From DATENM01 sp045807765 (lineage in GTDB: Bacteria; Acidobacteriota; Blastocatellia; UBA7656), in NCBI GenBank assembly GCA_045807765.1, contig JBJMGU010000207.1:1-64000 (forward strand): a DNA stretch of 64,000 bases, written 5' to 3'. The notes under the pieces are model-generated. The model was not told the DNA's origin. It made no database searches and was given only the letters and a program-made list of their open reading frames with translations. How positions within the stretch are numbered: position 1 is the first letter of the stretch; each line of letters begins with the position of its first letter. Positions 42,356-49,767 of the stretch are shown here, one piece after another. Made by a program: the position numbers and the translations under genes.

Positions 42356-43903
42356 TCACAGGCGCGAAAGAAACTCGCGCACGACTTGCTTGACGTCGCG
42401 TTTGTCGCCGTCGACGGCGTAATTCAAGCGCCGCATCTCGGCATCGGTCAGGTGGCCGGCCAATTGGTTCACCGCTTCGCGGATTTGCGGGTAGCGGTCG
42501 AGCGTGTCACGGCGAAAGACCGGCGCGGCTTCGTAAGGCGGGAAGTAGTGGCGGTCATCTTCGAGCTGCACCAGTCCCAGCCGATCAATCAACCCATCAG
42601 TCGAGTTGCCGGCGATCAAATCCACCTGGCCACGGGCCAGCGCTTGATACGTCAAGGACAGATCCATCTCGCGCGGCGGCTCGGCGAACTTCAATCCGTA
42701 AGTCCGTGCAAATCCCGGATAGCCATCCTCGCGCGACATGAAATCCTGGCCGAAGCCGGCACGCCATCGCGGCGCATAAGCCGCGGCCTGCGAGATCGTC
42801 TTCAAGCTCAAGCGCCGCGCCTCGTCGCCACGCACCAGAATGGCGAATGTGTTATTGAAGCCGAGCGGCGCCAGCCATTCGCAATTGAACTGCTCGCCAT
42901 AATCTCGCTGCACCTGCTCGTAGACGGCGCGCGGATCGCTGATGGGTTGATGCTTCAAGATGGCTGTGAACGCCGTGCCGGTGTATTCAACGTAAGCGTC
43001 TATCTGCCCCGAAAGCAAAGCGCGATGCACGAGGTCGCCGCCTAGCTCGAACTGTCGCTCGACCTGAATATCCGTCTTCGACTCGATGGTCTGCGCCAGC
43101 AGCTCTGCGAGGATCAGCGACTCGGTGAAATCTTTCGAGCCAACAACGATGCGCCGTGCGCTCGACGTGGCGGCGTTGTGGCTGAAGAAGAAAACCGCCG
43201 CCACGATAATGACGGTCAGCCCCGCCGCCACGATCAACCCGCCTGCCGCTCTGCCGCCACGCCGAGCGCCGGGCGCAAGCCTTCTCTCAACCCAGCCCAG
43301 CGCGAAATCGGCTCCCAGAGCCATTAACGCGGCAGGCAGGGCACCGGCCAGCACCAGCGTGTTGTTGCTGCCGCCGCCCCGGAGGCCGCGGAAGATGTAA
43401 ACGCCGAGACCGCCCGCACCAATGGCGGCGGCAATCGTCGCTGTGCCGATGGCAATCACTGTCGCCACTCGCAAGCCGGCGATAATGACATTCATCGCCA
43501 GTGGCAGCTCGACCTGCGTAAGCATCTGGCGGTCAGTCATGCCCAGGCCGCGCGCCGCTTCGCGCACAGCCGGGTCTACGCCGTTGATGCCGGTGAAAGT
43601 GTTGCGAATGATCGGCAACAGCGAATAGAGAAACAGCGCGATGATGGCCGGCGCATAGCCGATGCCTTGCCTGCCGAGCAGCGGAATCAAAAAGCCGAAC
43701 AGCGCCAGGCTCGGGATCGTCTGCAAGACGTTGGCCGTCGCCAGCACCGGCTTGCTGAGCGCGGGCCGCCGCGTAAGCAAGATGCCAATCGGCACACCGA
43801 CCAGGGCCGCCGCGCCCGTCGCCACCATGACCAACAGCAGGTGCTGCAAGATGAGCTGCAACACCTCACCGCGGTTTTCAATGAAGAATCTGAGCAAAGA
43901 CAT
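42356..43903 (-). CDS. egtU: ABC transporter permease fused to substrate-binding domain, probable ergothioneine transporter EgtU
   Basis: A 515-residue fusion. Residues about 1-225 are an OpuBB/OpuW-type permease with six helices and the ATPase-contact EAA loop (REAARGLGMTDRQML). Residues about 255-515 are an OpuAC/ProX-like binding domain starting VVGSKDFTESLILAELLAQ, with LVHRALLSGQIDAYVEYTGTAF and LIAGNSTDGLIDRL. In sequence alone it would be called a glycine betaine/choline importer. The fusion layout and size match EgtU of Streptococcus and Helicobacter, and it lies downstream of egtD, egtA and its ATPase gene, so ergothioneine (or a precursor thiol such as hercynine) is the better prediction. 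The ligand assignment is inference from context. Confidence 0.8.
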   Translation of the reverse strand: MSLLRFFIENRGEVLQLILQHLLLVMVATGAAALVGVPIGILLTRRPALSKPVLATANVLQTIPSLALFGFLIPLLGRQGIGYAPAIIALFLYSLLPIIRNTFTGINGVDPAVREAARGLGMTDRQMLTQVELPLAMNVIIAGLRVATVIAIGTATIAAAIGAGGLGVYIFRGLRGGGSNNTLVLAGALPAALMALGADFALGWVERRLAPGARRGGRAAGGLIVAAGLTVIIVAAVFFFSHNAATSSARRIVVGSKDFTESLILAELLAQTIESKTDIQVERQFELGGDLVHRALLSGQIDAYVEYTGTAFTAILKHQPISDPRAVYEQVQRDYGEQFNCEWLAPLGFNNTFAILVRGDEARRLSLKTISQAAAYAPRWRAGFGQDFMSREDGYPGFARTYGLKFAEPPREMDLSLTYQALARGQVDLIAGNSTDGLIDRLGLVQLEDDRHYFPPYEAAPVFRRDTLDRYPQIREAVNQLAGHLTDAEMRRLNYAVDGDKRDVKQVVREFLSRL

Positions 43904-43910
43904 AAGGGGA

Positions 43911-44044
43911 AGAAGTCAGAAGCCAGGAGTCAGAAGTCAGAATGGAAAAGGAAGTCGGCGGCAGTGAGTACACTTGCTGCGCCTCCGTTTTTATTCTGAC
44001 TCCTGACTTCTGACTCCTGACTTCTGAATTCTGACTTCTGATTC
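43911..44044. repeat. dispersed repeat with CTGACTTCTGA-type arms, copy 2
   Basis: Left arm of tandem GAAGTCAGAAG/CCAGGAGTCAGAA units (43911-43942), right arm of tandem CTGACTCCTGACTTCTGA units (about 43993-44044), with a core of about 50 bases. The core is closely similar to that of the element at 4176-4290. Its right arm lies inside the 3' end of the transporter ATPase gene, which therefore encodes a repeat-derived tail. Confidence 0.8.
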
Positions 44045-44836
44045 CAGCGTTTCCAAGAAGGCTTGCGCTTCGGGCTCAGTTGAATGCGTGAACTCGTCGG
44101 GCGTGTCGAGCGCCACCAGTCGCCCATCTTTGAACAGGCCGATGCGCGAGGCCAGCGCAAAGGCTTCGCGGATGTCGTGCGTGACGAAGACGATGGTCTT
44201 CTGCAAACGCTCGGCTAGACGCGCAAATTCGCGTTGTAGCTCGGCGCGGGTCAGCGGGTCGAGCGCACCGAATGGCTCGTCCATCAAGATCACCGGCGGA
44301 TCGGCGGCGAGCGCGCGGGCGACACCGACGCGCTGGCGCTGGCCGCCCGACAGCTCACGCGGATAGCGCGCCGCGAATACTTTGGGGTCGAGGCCGACGA
44401 GCGTGAGCAGCTCGCATACCCGCGCGCGGGTGCGGTCTTCCGGCCAGCCTTCCAGTCGCGGCACCAGGCCGACGTTGCGCTCGACGGTGAAGTGCGGGAA
44501 CAGACCGGTCTCTTGAATCACGTAGCCGATGTGCCGGCGCAGGCGTATCGCATCCCAGTCGCGCGTCGCCTGGCCTTCGACGGCAACGGTGCCGGCGGTT
44601 GGATCATAGAGGCGATTGATCAGCTTGAGTGTCGTCGTTTTGCCTGAGCCGCTGCGGCCCAGCAGCACAAGCGTTTCGCCGCGCCGGACGGCAAAGCTGA
44701 CGCCGTTGACGATCTGCTTGCCATTAATCGCTAACGCAACATCGCGAAATTCGATGACCGTCTCAATTGCGGATTGCGGATTGCGGATTGCGGATTGCGG
44801 AAGTGAATGTGGCGATGCAGGAATGTTACTATCCAT
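43991..44836 (-). CDS. egtV: ABC transporter ATP-binding protein, probable EgtV
   Basis: A 281-residue ATPase of the OpuCA/ProV class. It has Walker A LLGRSGSGKTTTLK, Q-loop VIQETGLFPH, the signature ELSGGQRQRVGVARAL, Walker B VILMDEPFGALDP and the switch FVTHDIREAF. No CBS domains follow, unlike many betaine ATPases. The last 15 or so residues (SEVRIQKSGVRSQESE) are read from the CTGACTTCTGA-type repeat, and the N-terminal NPQSAIRNPQSAIETV-like stretch from the GATTGCG repeat, so both ends have been shaped by repeat insertion. ATG 44836 is preferred over GTG 44848. It lies between egtA and the fused permease. Confidence 0.85.
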   Translation of the reverse strand: MDSNIPASPHSLPQSAIRNPQSAIETVIEFRDVALAINGKQIVNGVSFAVRRGETLVLLGRSGSGKTTTLKLINRLYDPTAGTVAVEGQATRDWDAIRLRRHIGYVIQETGLFPHFTVERNVGLVPRLEGWPEDRTRARVCELLTLVGLDPKVFAARYPRELSGGQRQRVGVARALAADPPVILMDEPFGALDPLTRAELQREFARLAERLQKTIVFVTHDIREAFALASRIGLFKDGRLVALDTPDEFTHSTEPEAQAFLETLESEVRIQKSGVRSQESE

Positions 44837-44935
44837 TGAACATTTCACGACTTGTTTGTTTGCCGTCTACAGTCCAACGCCCGCGGCGTCGGCTTGTCCT
44901 TTAATCCGCAATCCGCAATCCGCAATCCGCAATCG
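44766..44935. repeat. inverted repeat pair with GGATTGCG tandem arms
   Basis: Five tandem GGATTGC units at 44766-44800 are complementary to tandem AATCCGC units at 44903-44935. The 102-base loop contains the ATPase start codon and the end-to-start gap from egtA. Both arms are within coding sequence: the left arm encodes part of the ATPase N-terminus, the right arm the last residues of EgtA (AIADCGLRIAD). Confidence 0.8.
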
Positions 44936-46265
44936 CCTTCCTAATGTCGCCGTGCCACGCGCCCTCGAAATTGCGGATCAGGATGTCGGCGTTGGTCAGG
45001 CGTTCGCGCGTGACGCGCTCTTCGAGCAGATCGAGGTAAGGCGTTTCGGCGGTGGCGATGCGTTGCAAACCGGCGCGGGCGATTTCAATTGCCTCGCCGG
45101 CAATCGCGATGAGCGGCAGGTTTTTGATCGAAGCATCAAGCCCGCGCCGCGCTACGTCCAACTGAAGCGCTGCATACTCGCCGCGCGTCAGCCCTGGCGC
45201 CAGCCGCATGGCTTCTTCGAGCGCCGCGTGGTCGTACATCAAGCCTTTCCAAAAGGCCATCGCCGCCATCACCATCTCAATAGAGCCACAATCCATGCTG
45301 CGCTGCTCGATGTGCGGCTTCAGGCGCGCTTCGGTGAAGATCGTCGTCAGGTGGTCGGTGAAGTCCTGAAAGATCGGCGTCATCGGGCAGCCGCAACCGG
45401 CCAGGTACTCGCTGAACGAATGGCCCGCCACGTCAATGTAATCGCCTTCGCGTCGCACGAAGAACATCGGCACGCCGGCGACATAATCGATGAACCGTTC
45501 GATGCTAAAATCATCACCGAGACCCACGGGCGACGGCCCTGTGCGGTCGGGGTCGGTGTCGAGCCATGCGCGATAACGTGTGGATTTGTATCCCGACAGC
45601 TTGCCGTTTTCAAATGGCGAGTTGGCAAACATCGCCGCGGCGACGGGCGCCAGCCGCGTCGCCAGTTGAAACTTGTTGGCGAGGTCTTCGAGGTCGCTGT
45701 AATCCAGATTGACCTGAATGGCCGCCGTGCGGCACATCATGTCCCAGGCGCGCGCGCCGCGCTCTTTCAAGTAAGGCCGCATGATCTGGTAGCGCGCTTT
45801 AGGAACCCAGCGCTGCTCTTCGCTCTGTCGCAACGGGTCGAAGCCGAGCGTCACAAAGAGCAGATTTTCGGCGGCGGCAATCTCAGCTAGCCGTCCGGTG
45901 AATTGCCGCAAGCCGCGCTCGATTTCAATCAGCGAAGGCTGCGGCGCGCCCGAAAATTCAACCTGCCCGCCCGGCTCTAAAGTCAGCCTCGCCGCGTCGT
46001 CAAGCAGGGCTTCCGTGACGTAGCCATGCTCGATGATGCGACGGCTGATTTGATCATCAAAGCCGCGGATCACCGCCTGGACTTGCTGCGGGCCGAGGCG
46101 TTCGAGCGTATCGCTGGTGAAGCCGATCAATTCCAGCTCAGCACCAACCGCCCAGTCGCTAGCCGGTCGGCTGCCGGCAGCGAAGAAGCGCGCAAAATCA
46201 GTCGCTGTATTGATTGCCTCGGTCGGCGCAATCGGTGTTGCCGGAAGGATGAATTGAAATGGCAT
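44901..46265 (-). CDS. egtA: glutamate-cysteine ligase family protein, EgtA
   Basis: Ligates glutamate and cysteine to gamma-glutamylcysteine, the sulfur donor for EgtB in the actinobacterial-type ergothioneine pathway. The 454-residue protein belongs to the GCS2/plant-type GshA group: VGAELELIGF with the metal-binding Glu pair, LTLEPGGQVEFSGAPQ, the MCRTAAIQVNLDYS substrate strand, and RLKPHIEQRSMDCGS. Its place directly after egtD supports EgtA rather than a glutathione GshA. GAGAGG precedes ATG 46265. The final residues AIADCGLRIAD come from the neighbouring repeat and are probably not functional. Gap to egtD is 86 bases. Confidence 0.85.
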   Translation of the reverse strand: MPFQFILPATPIAPTEAINTATDFARFFAAGSRPASDWAVGAELELIGFTSDTLERLGPQQVQAVIRGFDDQISRRIIEHGYVTEALLDDAARLTLEPGGQVEFSGAPQPSLIEIERGLRQFTGRLAEIAAAENLLFVTLGFDPLRQSEEQRWVPKARYQIMRPYLKERGARAWDMMCRTAAIQVNLDYSDLEDLANKFQLATRLAPVAAAMFANSPFENGKLSGYKSTRYRAWLDTDPDRTGPSPVGLGDDFSIERFIDYVAGVPMFFVRREGDYIDVAGHSFSEYLAGCGCPMTPIFQDFTDHLTTIFTEARLKPHIEQRSMDCGSIEMVMAAMAFWKGLMYDHAALEEAMRLAPGLTRGEYAALQLDVARRGLDASIKNLPLIAIAGEAIEIARAGLQRIATAETPYLDLLEERVTRERLTNADILIRNFEGAWHGDIRKAIADCGLRIAD

Positions 46266-46351
46266 GGCAGCCTCTCGAAACAATCACCGGCGCAAAGATA
46301 ATCAGGGCGCAAACTCTACTGGTTAAACCGATGGCATGGCGGCGTTCGCAA

Positions 46352-47383
46352 TCACGATGCCTGGCTGACCGCCGCCAGCAGGTTAAAGCTGAAGTGCTCG
46401 GCCTCGTCGTGCCACGTCCGGCGCAACGCGAAGCCGGTGTCGCGGGCTACGGCGGCGAGTTGCCCGGCGTCGAACTTGTACGAGTTCTCTGTGTGAATCG
46501 ATTCGTCTGCCGCGAAGTGAATTTCGAGGTCGAGGGCGCGCAGGCGAATCGTTTGCGGCGCGCGGCTGACCAGATGCATCTCGACGCGCCCTTCGTCCTC
46601 GTTATAGATGGCGCGGTGCGTGAACTGCTTGATGTCGAAGTCGCCGCCAAGCTCACGATTGATGCGTGCCAGCAGGTTGAGATTGAATGCCGCCGTCACG
46701 CCGAGCGCATCATCATAAGCCGGGATCAGGCGGCTTGCCGGCTTCTTTAAATCCGCGCCGAGCAGCAGCGCGTCGCCCGCGTCGAGCACGCGGCGCACGG
46801 CTCGCAGGAAAGCGCGCGATTCTTGTGCGTCAAGGTTGCCGATGTTCGAGCCGAGAAACAGGGCAATCGTGCGGCGGTAATCCTGTTTACTTTTTCCGGC
46901 CTCGGCCAGCGCCCCGAGCGCCGTGAAGTAGTCTGCCGCGTAAGCCGTGATGCGCAGGTCAGGGTACGACTTCAACAGCTCGAGGCTGCTCGATTCGAGG
47001 CTGGCCGGCGAGATGTCTACCGGCAGATAATGCAGCTCGGGCTGGCGCTGCAAGAGCGCGTCAATCAGGTAGCGCGTTTTTTCAGCGCTGCCGCTGCCAA
47101 GCTCGATCAAGCGCGCCGGGCCGCCCGCGGCTTCGATGATGGCCTCTGCATGACGACTGAGGATATCGCTTTCGGCGCGTGTTAAATAGTATTCAGGCAG
47201 GCGGCAGATGGCTTCGAAGAGTTTCGAGCCGAGGTCGTCGTAAAAATATTTTGGTGGCAGAACCTTTGGTTGGGCCGTCAATCCGGCGCGTACATCGGCA
47301 GCGAATTCGTCGGCAGCGCTGTCGCCGACCAGTCGGTGAATGGCCAGGCGGTGAGGTGATGCGGCGTTCGGGTTAGCGGACAT
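46352..47383 (-). CDS. egtD: L-histidine N-alpha-methyltransferase, EgtD
   Basis: Trimethylates histidine to hercynine with S-adenosylmethionine, the first step of ergothioneine synthesis. The 343-residue protein has the EgtD substrate and SAM motifs: LPPKYFYDDLGSKLFEAIC, LTRAESDIL, the SAM loop LIELGSGSAEKTRYLI, LFLGSNIGNL, FTHRAIYNEDEGRVEMHL and ESIHTENSYKF, which holds the histidine-contacting residues near the C-terminus. GAGGAG upstream of the ATG supports the start. It is the first gene of the egtD-egtA-egtV-egtU run and diverges from egtB. Confidence 0.93.
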   Translation of the reverse strand: MSANPNAASPHRLAIHRLVGDSAADEFAADVRAGLTAQPKVLPPKYFYDDLGSKLFEAICRLPEYYLTRAESDILSRHAEAIIEAAGGPARLIELGSGSAEKTRYLIDALLQRQPELHYLPVDISPASLESSSLELLKSYPDLRITAYAADYFTALGALAEAGKSKQDYRRTIALFLGSNIGNLDAQESRAFLRAVRRVLDAGDALLLGADLKKPASRLIPAYDDALGVTAAFNLNLLARINRELGGDFDIKQFTHRAIYNEDEGRVEMHLVSRAPQTIRLRALDLEIHFAADESIHTENSYKFDAGQLAAVARDTGFALRRTWHDEAEHFSFNLLAAVSQAS

Positions 47384-47442
47384 TCAACTTTTCTCCTCGC
47401 TGACTCCGTCCAATCGACAACTAACTTCGCTGCTTTGTTCAA

Positions 47443-47451
47443 TGCTATATT
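47443..47451 (+). promoter_or_regulatory. extended -10 promoter for egtB
   Basis: TGCTATATT (47443-47451) fits an extended -10 element about 83 bases before the egtB start in the 150-base egtD/egtB divergent gap. No convincing -35 box or minus-strand promoter was found there. Confidence 0.4.
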
Positions 47452-47533
47452 AGTTTCGCCAGCGTGCCAACCATGTGGCGGACGATTGGAATCTGCATTG
47501 CATTGGTCGAAGAAACGAAAAGGAGCGGCTCGG

Positions 47534-48865
47534 ATGGCTCGTACGTTTGACGTGGACGCGGTCGCCGACAGCATGCGCCGTTCGCGTGAGTTCACTCGCG
47601 CGATGTTTGACCTGGTGATTGCCGAAAGCGACCTGCGCCGCCCGCCCGCCGATGGGTTTCGCCCGATCCTCTGGCACCTCGGCCACGTTGGCGCCTTCGA
47701 GTCCTACTGGATATTGCAGCGCATCAAAGGCGAGCCGACCTTTGCGCCGCGCTATGACGCGGTCTTCGATCCCATCAAAATGCCGCGCGAAGACGCCAAC
47801 AACCTGCCGCCCATTGCCGAGATCGAAAGCTATCTCGACCGCGTGCGCCAAGAGGTGCTGGGCTTTCTGCATTCGATTGACGATGACCCGTCGCAGCCGC
47901 TGCTGCGTGACGGCTACATCTTCAATCTGATCATCGAGCATGAATATCAGCACCAGGAGACGCTGGCTTACCTGCTGCAACTGCTCGCGCCGGAATTGAA
48001 AGGGGAAGTCGGGAGTCAGAATCGTGAAGCGGCAGCGCATCACTCATCACTCATCACTGATCACTCATCGCTCAGTGACATGGTTTACATTCCCGGCGGC
48101 GCGTGTGAGGTCGGCTCGCGCGGTTACCCGTTCGCTTACGACAACGAACAGCCGCCGCACATCGTCGGGGTGGATAGCTTTCGCATAGATCGTTATCCGG
48201 TGACCTGTGGCGCGTATACCGAATTCATTGCCGCCGGCGGTTACCGGACGCGCTCGCTGTGGAACGATGACGGCTGGGCGTGGAAAGAAAAGAATGATGT
48301 GCGAGCGCCGCTCTACTGGTCGCGCAAAGACGAAGATGCGCCGTGGCGCGTGCGCGAGATGTTTGCAGAGACCGCGCTCTGCCTCGATCATCCGGTGACG
48401 GGCGTGAGCTGGTACGAGGCGATGGCTTATGCGCGCTTCGTCGGTAAGCGTTTGCCGACAGAACCGGAGTGGGAAAAAGCGGCGTCGTGGGACCCGGCAG
48501 CGCAGACCAAGCGGCGTTTCAGTTGGGGCGATGACCCGGCTCGCGAAGAGGTTGCTAATTACAACTTCGCCCACTGGGGAACGACGCCCGTGACTCTGCA
48601 CGCGCCGGGCGCCAGCGCTTATGGTTGCGTGGACATGAGCGGCAATGTCTGGGAGTGGACGGCGACGGTCTTTGACGGCTACGCGGGATTTGCCGCCTAT
48701 CCTTATCCAGAGTATTCCGAGCTATGGTTCGACGGCGACCACCGTGTGTTGAAAGGCGGCTCGTGGGCGACGCGACTGCCGCTGATGCGGACTTCGTTCC
48801 GCAACTTCTGGCGGCCCGGCTTCCGCATCGCCTTCGCCGGCTTTCGCTGCGCCGGGGATGCCTGA
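47534..48865 (+). CDS. egtB: ergothioneine sulfoxide synthase, EgtB
   Basis: A non-haem iron enzyme that joins hercynine to the cysteine sulfur (here probably of gamma-glutamylcysteine) with oxygen. The N-terminal DinB-like domain holds the iron ligands: His in LWHLGHV and the HxxxHxE motif HEYQHQE (about residues 135-141). The C-terminal FGE-sulfatase domain (about 185-443) includes MVYIPGGACEVGS, YPVTCGAYTEF, RLPTEPEWEKAA, GNVWEWT and a RTSFRNFWRPGFRIAFAGFR end. Between them, about residues 157-181 are encoded by a tandem-repeat insertion. ATG 47534 has AGGAG upstream. egtC and egtE are not in the window. Confidence 0.92.
   Translation: MARTFDVDAVADSMRRSREFTRAMFDLVIAESDLRRPPADGFRPILWHLGHVGAFESYWILQRIKGEPTFAPRYDAVFDPIKMPREDANNLPPIAEIESYLDRVRQEVLGFLHSIDDDPSQPLLRDGYIFNLIIEHEYQHQETLAYLLQLLAPELKGEVGSQNREAAAHHSSLITDHSSLSDMVYIPGGACEVGSRGYPFAYDNEQPPHIVGVDSFRIDRYPVTCGAYTEFIAAGGYRTRSLWNDDGWAWKEKNDVRAPLYWSRKDEDAPWRVREMFAETALCLDHPVTGVSWYEAMAYARFVGKRLPTEPEWEKAASWDPAAQTKRRFSWGDDPAREEVANYNFAHWGTTPVTLHAPGASAYGCVDMSGNVWEWTATVFDGYAGFAAYPYPEYSELWFDGDHRVLKGGSWATRLPLMRTSFRNFWRPGFRIAFAGFRCAGDA
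48003..48077 (+). repeat. tandem ATCACTC repeat inserted in egtB
   Basis: A GGGAAGTCGGGAGTCAGAAT segment resembling the left arm of the repeat at 43911 is followed by tandem CATCACTC/GATCACTC units (48038-48077). It stays in frame and encodes an extra His/Ser-rich linker (HHSSLITDHSSLSD) between the two EgtB domains. Confidence 0.65.
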
Positions 48866-48875
48866 GTCGCAGACG

Positions 48876-49700
48876 TTAACGGCCTTTGAAGCGCGGCGGG
48901 CGGCGCTCCATAAATGCCGTCATCGCTTCGCCGAGGTCCTGCGATTGCAGGAATGCCGAGTTCCAGACAGCAACGTATTCAAGCCCATCTTTCACAGACT
49001 TGTCAGCACAGTAATTCATTACGCGCTTGATGCCCTGCACGACCAGTGGCGGGTTGGCGGCAATCTCGCGAGCCATGCCGCGCGCCGCATCCAGCAAGGC
49101 TTCGGGCGTTTCGTAAACTTCGTTGACCAGATTCATCGCCAGGGCGCGCGTCGCAGGAATGTCTTTTCCAGTTAATGCCAGCTCGCGGGTGTTGCCTTCG
49201 CCGATGATGCGTGGCAAGCGTTGCAAGCTGCCGAGGTCGGCGACGATGGCCACCTTCACTTCGCGCAGACTGAAGCGCGCCTCTTTCGAGCAGAGCCGCG
49301 CGTCGCAGGCAGCGATCAGATCAAGCCCGCCGCCGATGCACCAGCCACTGATTGCTGCGATGACCGGCTTGCGGCACGCCTCGACACGGTCGAACGCCTG
49401 CTGCATTTCTAAAACCATGTCGAGCATCGCCGTGCGCTCTGCCGCAAGGCGTGCGCCATCAACCGGCTGGGCGAGATTGCCCATCATCGCCGCAAGGTCT
49501 AAGCCGTAGCTGAACTGTTCGCCCGCGCCGCGCACGATGACGGCGCGCACCGCTTCATCACAATCTAAACGGGCAAAGAGGTCGGGCATCTCGCGCCAGA
49601 AGTCCGGCCCCATCGCATTGCCTTTGCCCGGCCCGGTCAAAATCACTTCGGCTACACCGTCGCTCTTTTCAAGGCGCATGGCTTTGTATTCATGGCTCAT
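48876..49700 (-). CDS. enoyl-CoA hydratase/isomerase family, dienoyl-CoA isomerase-like
   Basis: A 274-residue crotonase-fold enzyme. Oxyanion-hole segments are GAGEQFSYGLDLAAM and AISGWCIGGGLDLIAACD. The helix ARFSLREVKVAIVADLGSLQRLP resembles delta(3,5)-delta(2,4)-dienoyl-CoA isomerase (ECH1), in which an aspartate in ADxGxLQRLP is catalytic, rather than the two-Glu pattern of hydratases. It would act in beta-oxidation of unsaturated fatty acids. ATG 49700 has GAGGAG eight bases upstream. It lies 68 bases after the alpha-2-macroglobulin gene on the same strand and converges with egtB. Confidence 0.82.
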   Translation of the reverse strand: MSHEYKAMRLEKSDGVAEVILTGPGKGNAMGPDFWREMPDLFARLDCDEAVRAVIVRGAGEQFSYGLDLAAMMGNLAQPVDGARLAAERTAMLDMVLEMQQAFDRVEACRKPVIAAISGWCIGGGLDLIAACDARLCSKEARFSLREVKVAIVADLGSLQRLPRIIGEGNTRELALTGKDIPATRALAMNLVNEVYETPEALLDAARGMAREIAANPPLVVQGIKRVMNYCADKSVKDGLEYVAVWNSAFLQSQDLGEAMTAFMERRPPRFKGR

Positions 49701-49767
49701 TGCAATCGCTCCTCGCCGCTGATTTTCAGCGCAAGGCTGACGCAATCCGAAGGCACTGTCAAGCGCG

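Noticed and set aside
42356..44836. Annotation as a glycine betaine/choline osmolyte importer
   Set aside because: Possible by homology alone, but gene context with egtD and egtA and the fused EgtU architecture make a thiol-related substrate more likely.
44616..45890. A 424-codon open frame antisense to egtA and the ATPase start
   Set aside because: Runs through the GGATTGC repeat and the antisense of conserved EgtA; no independent support.
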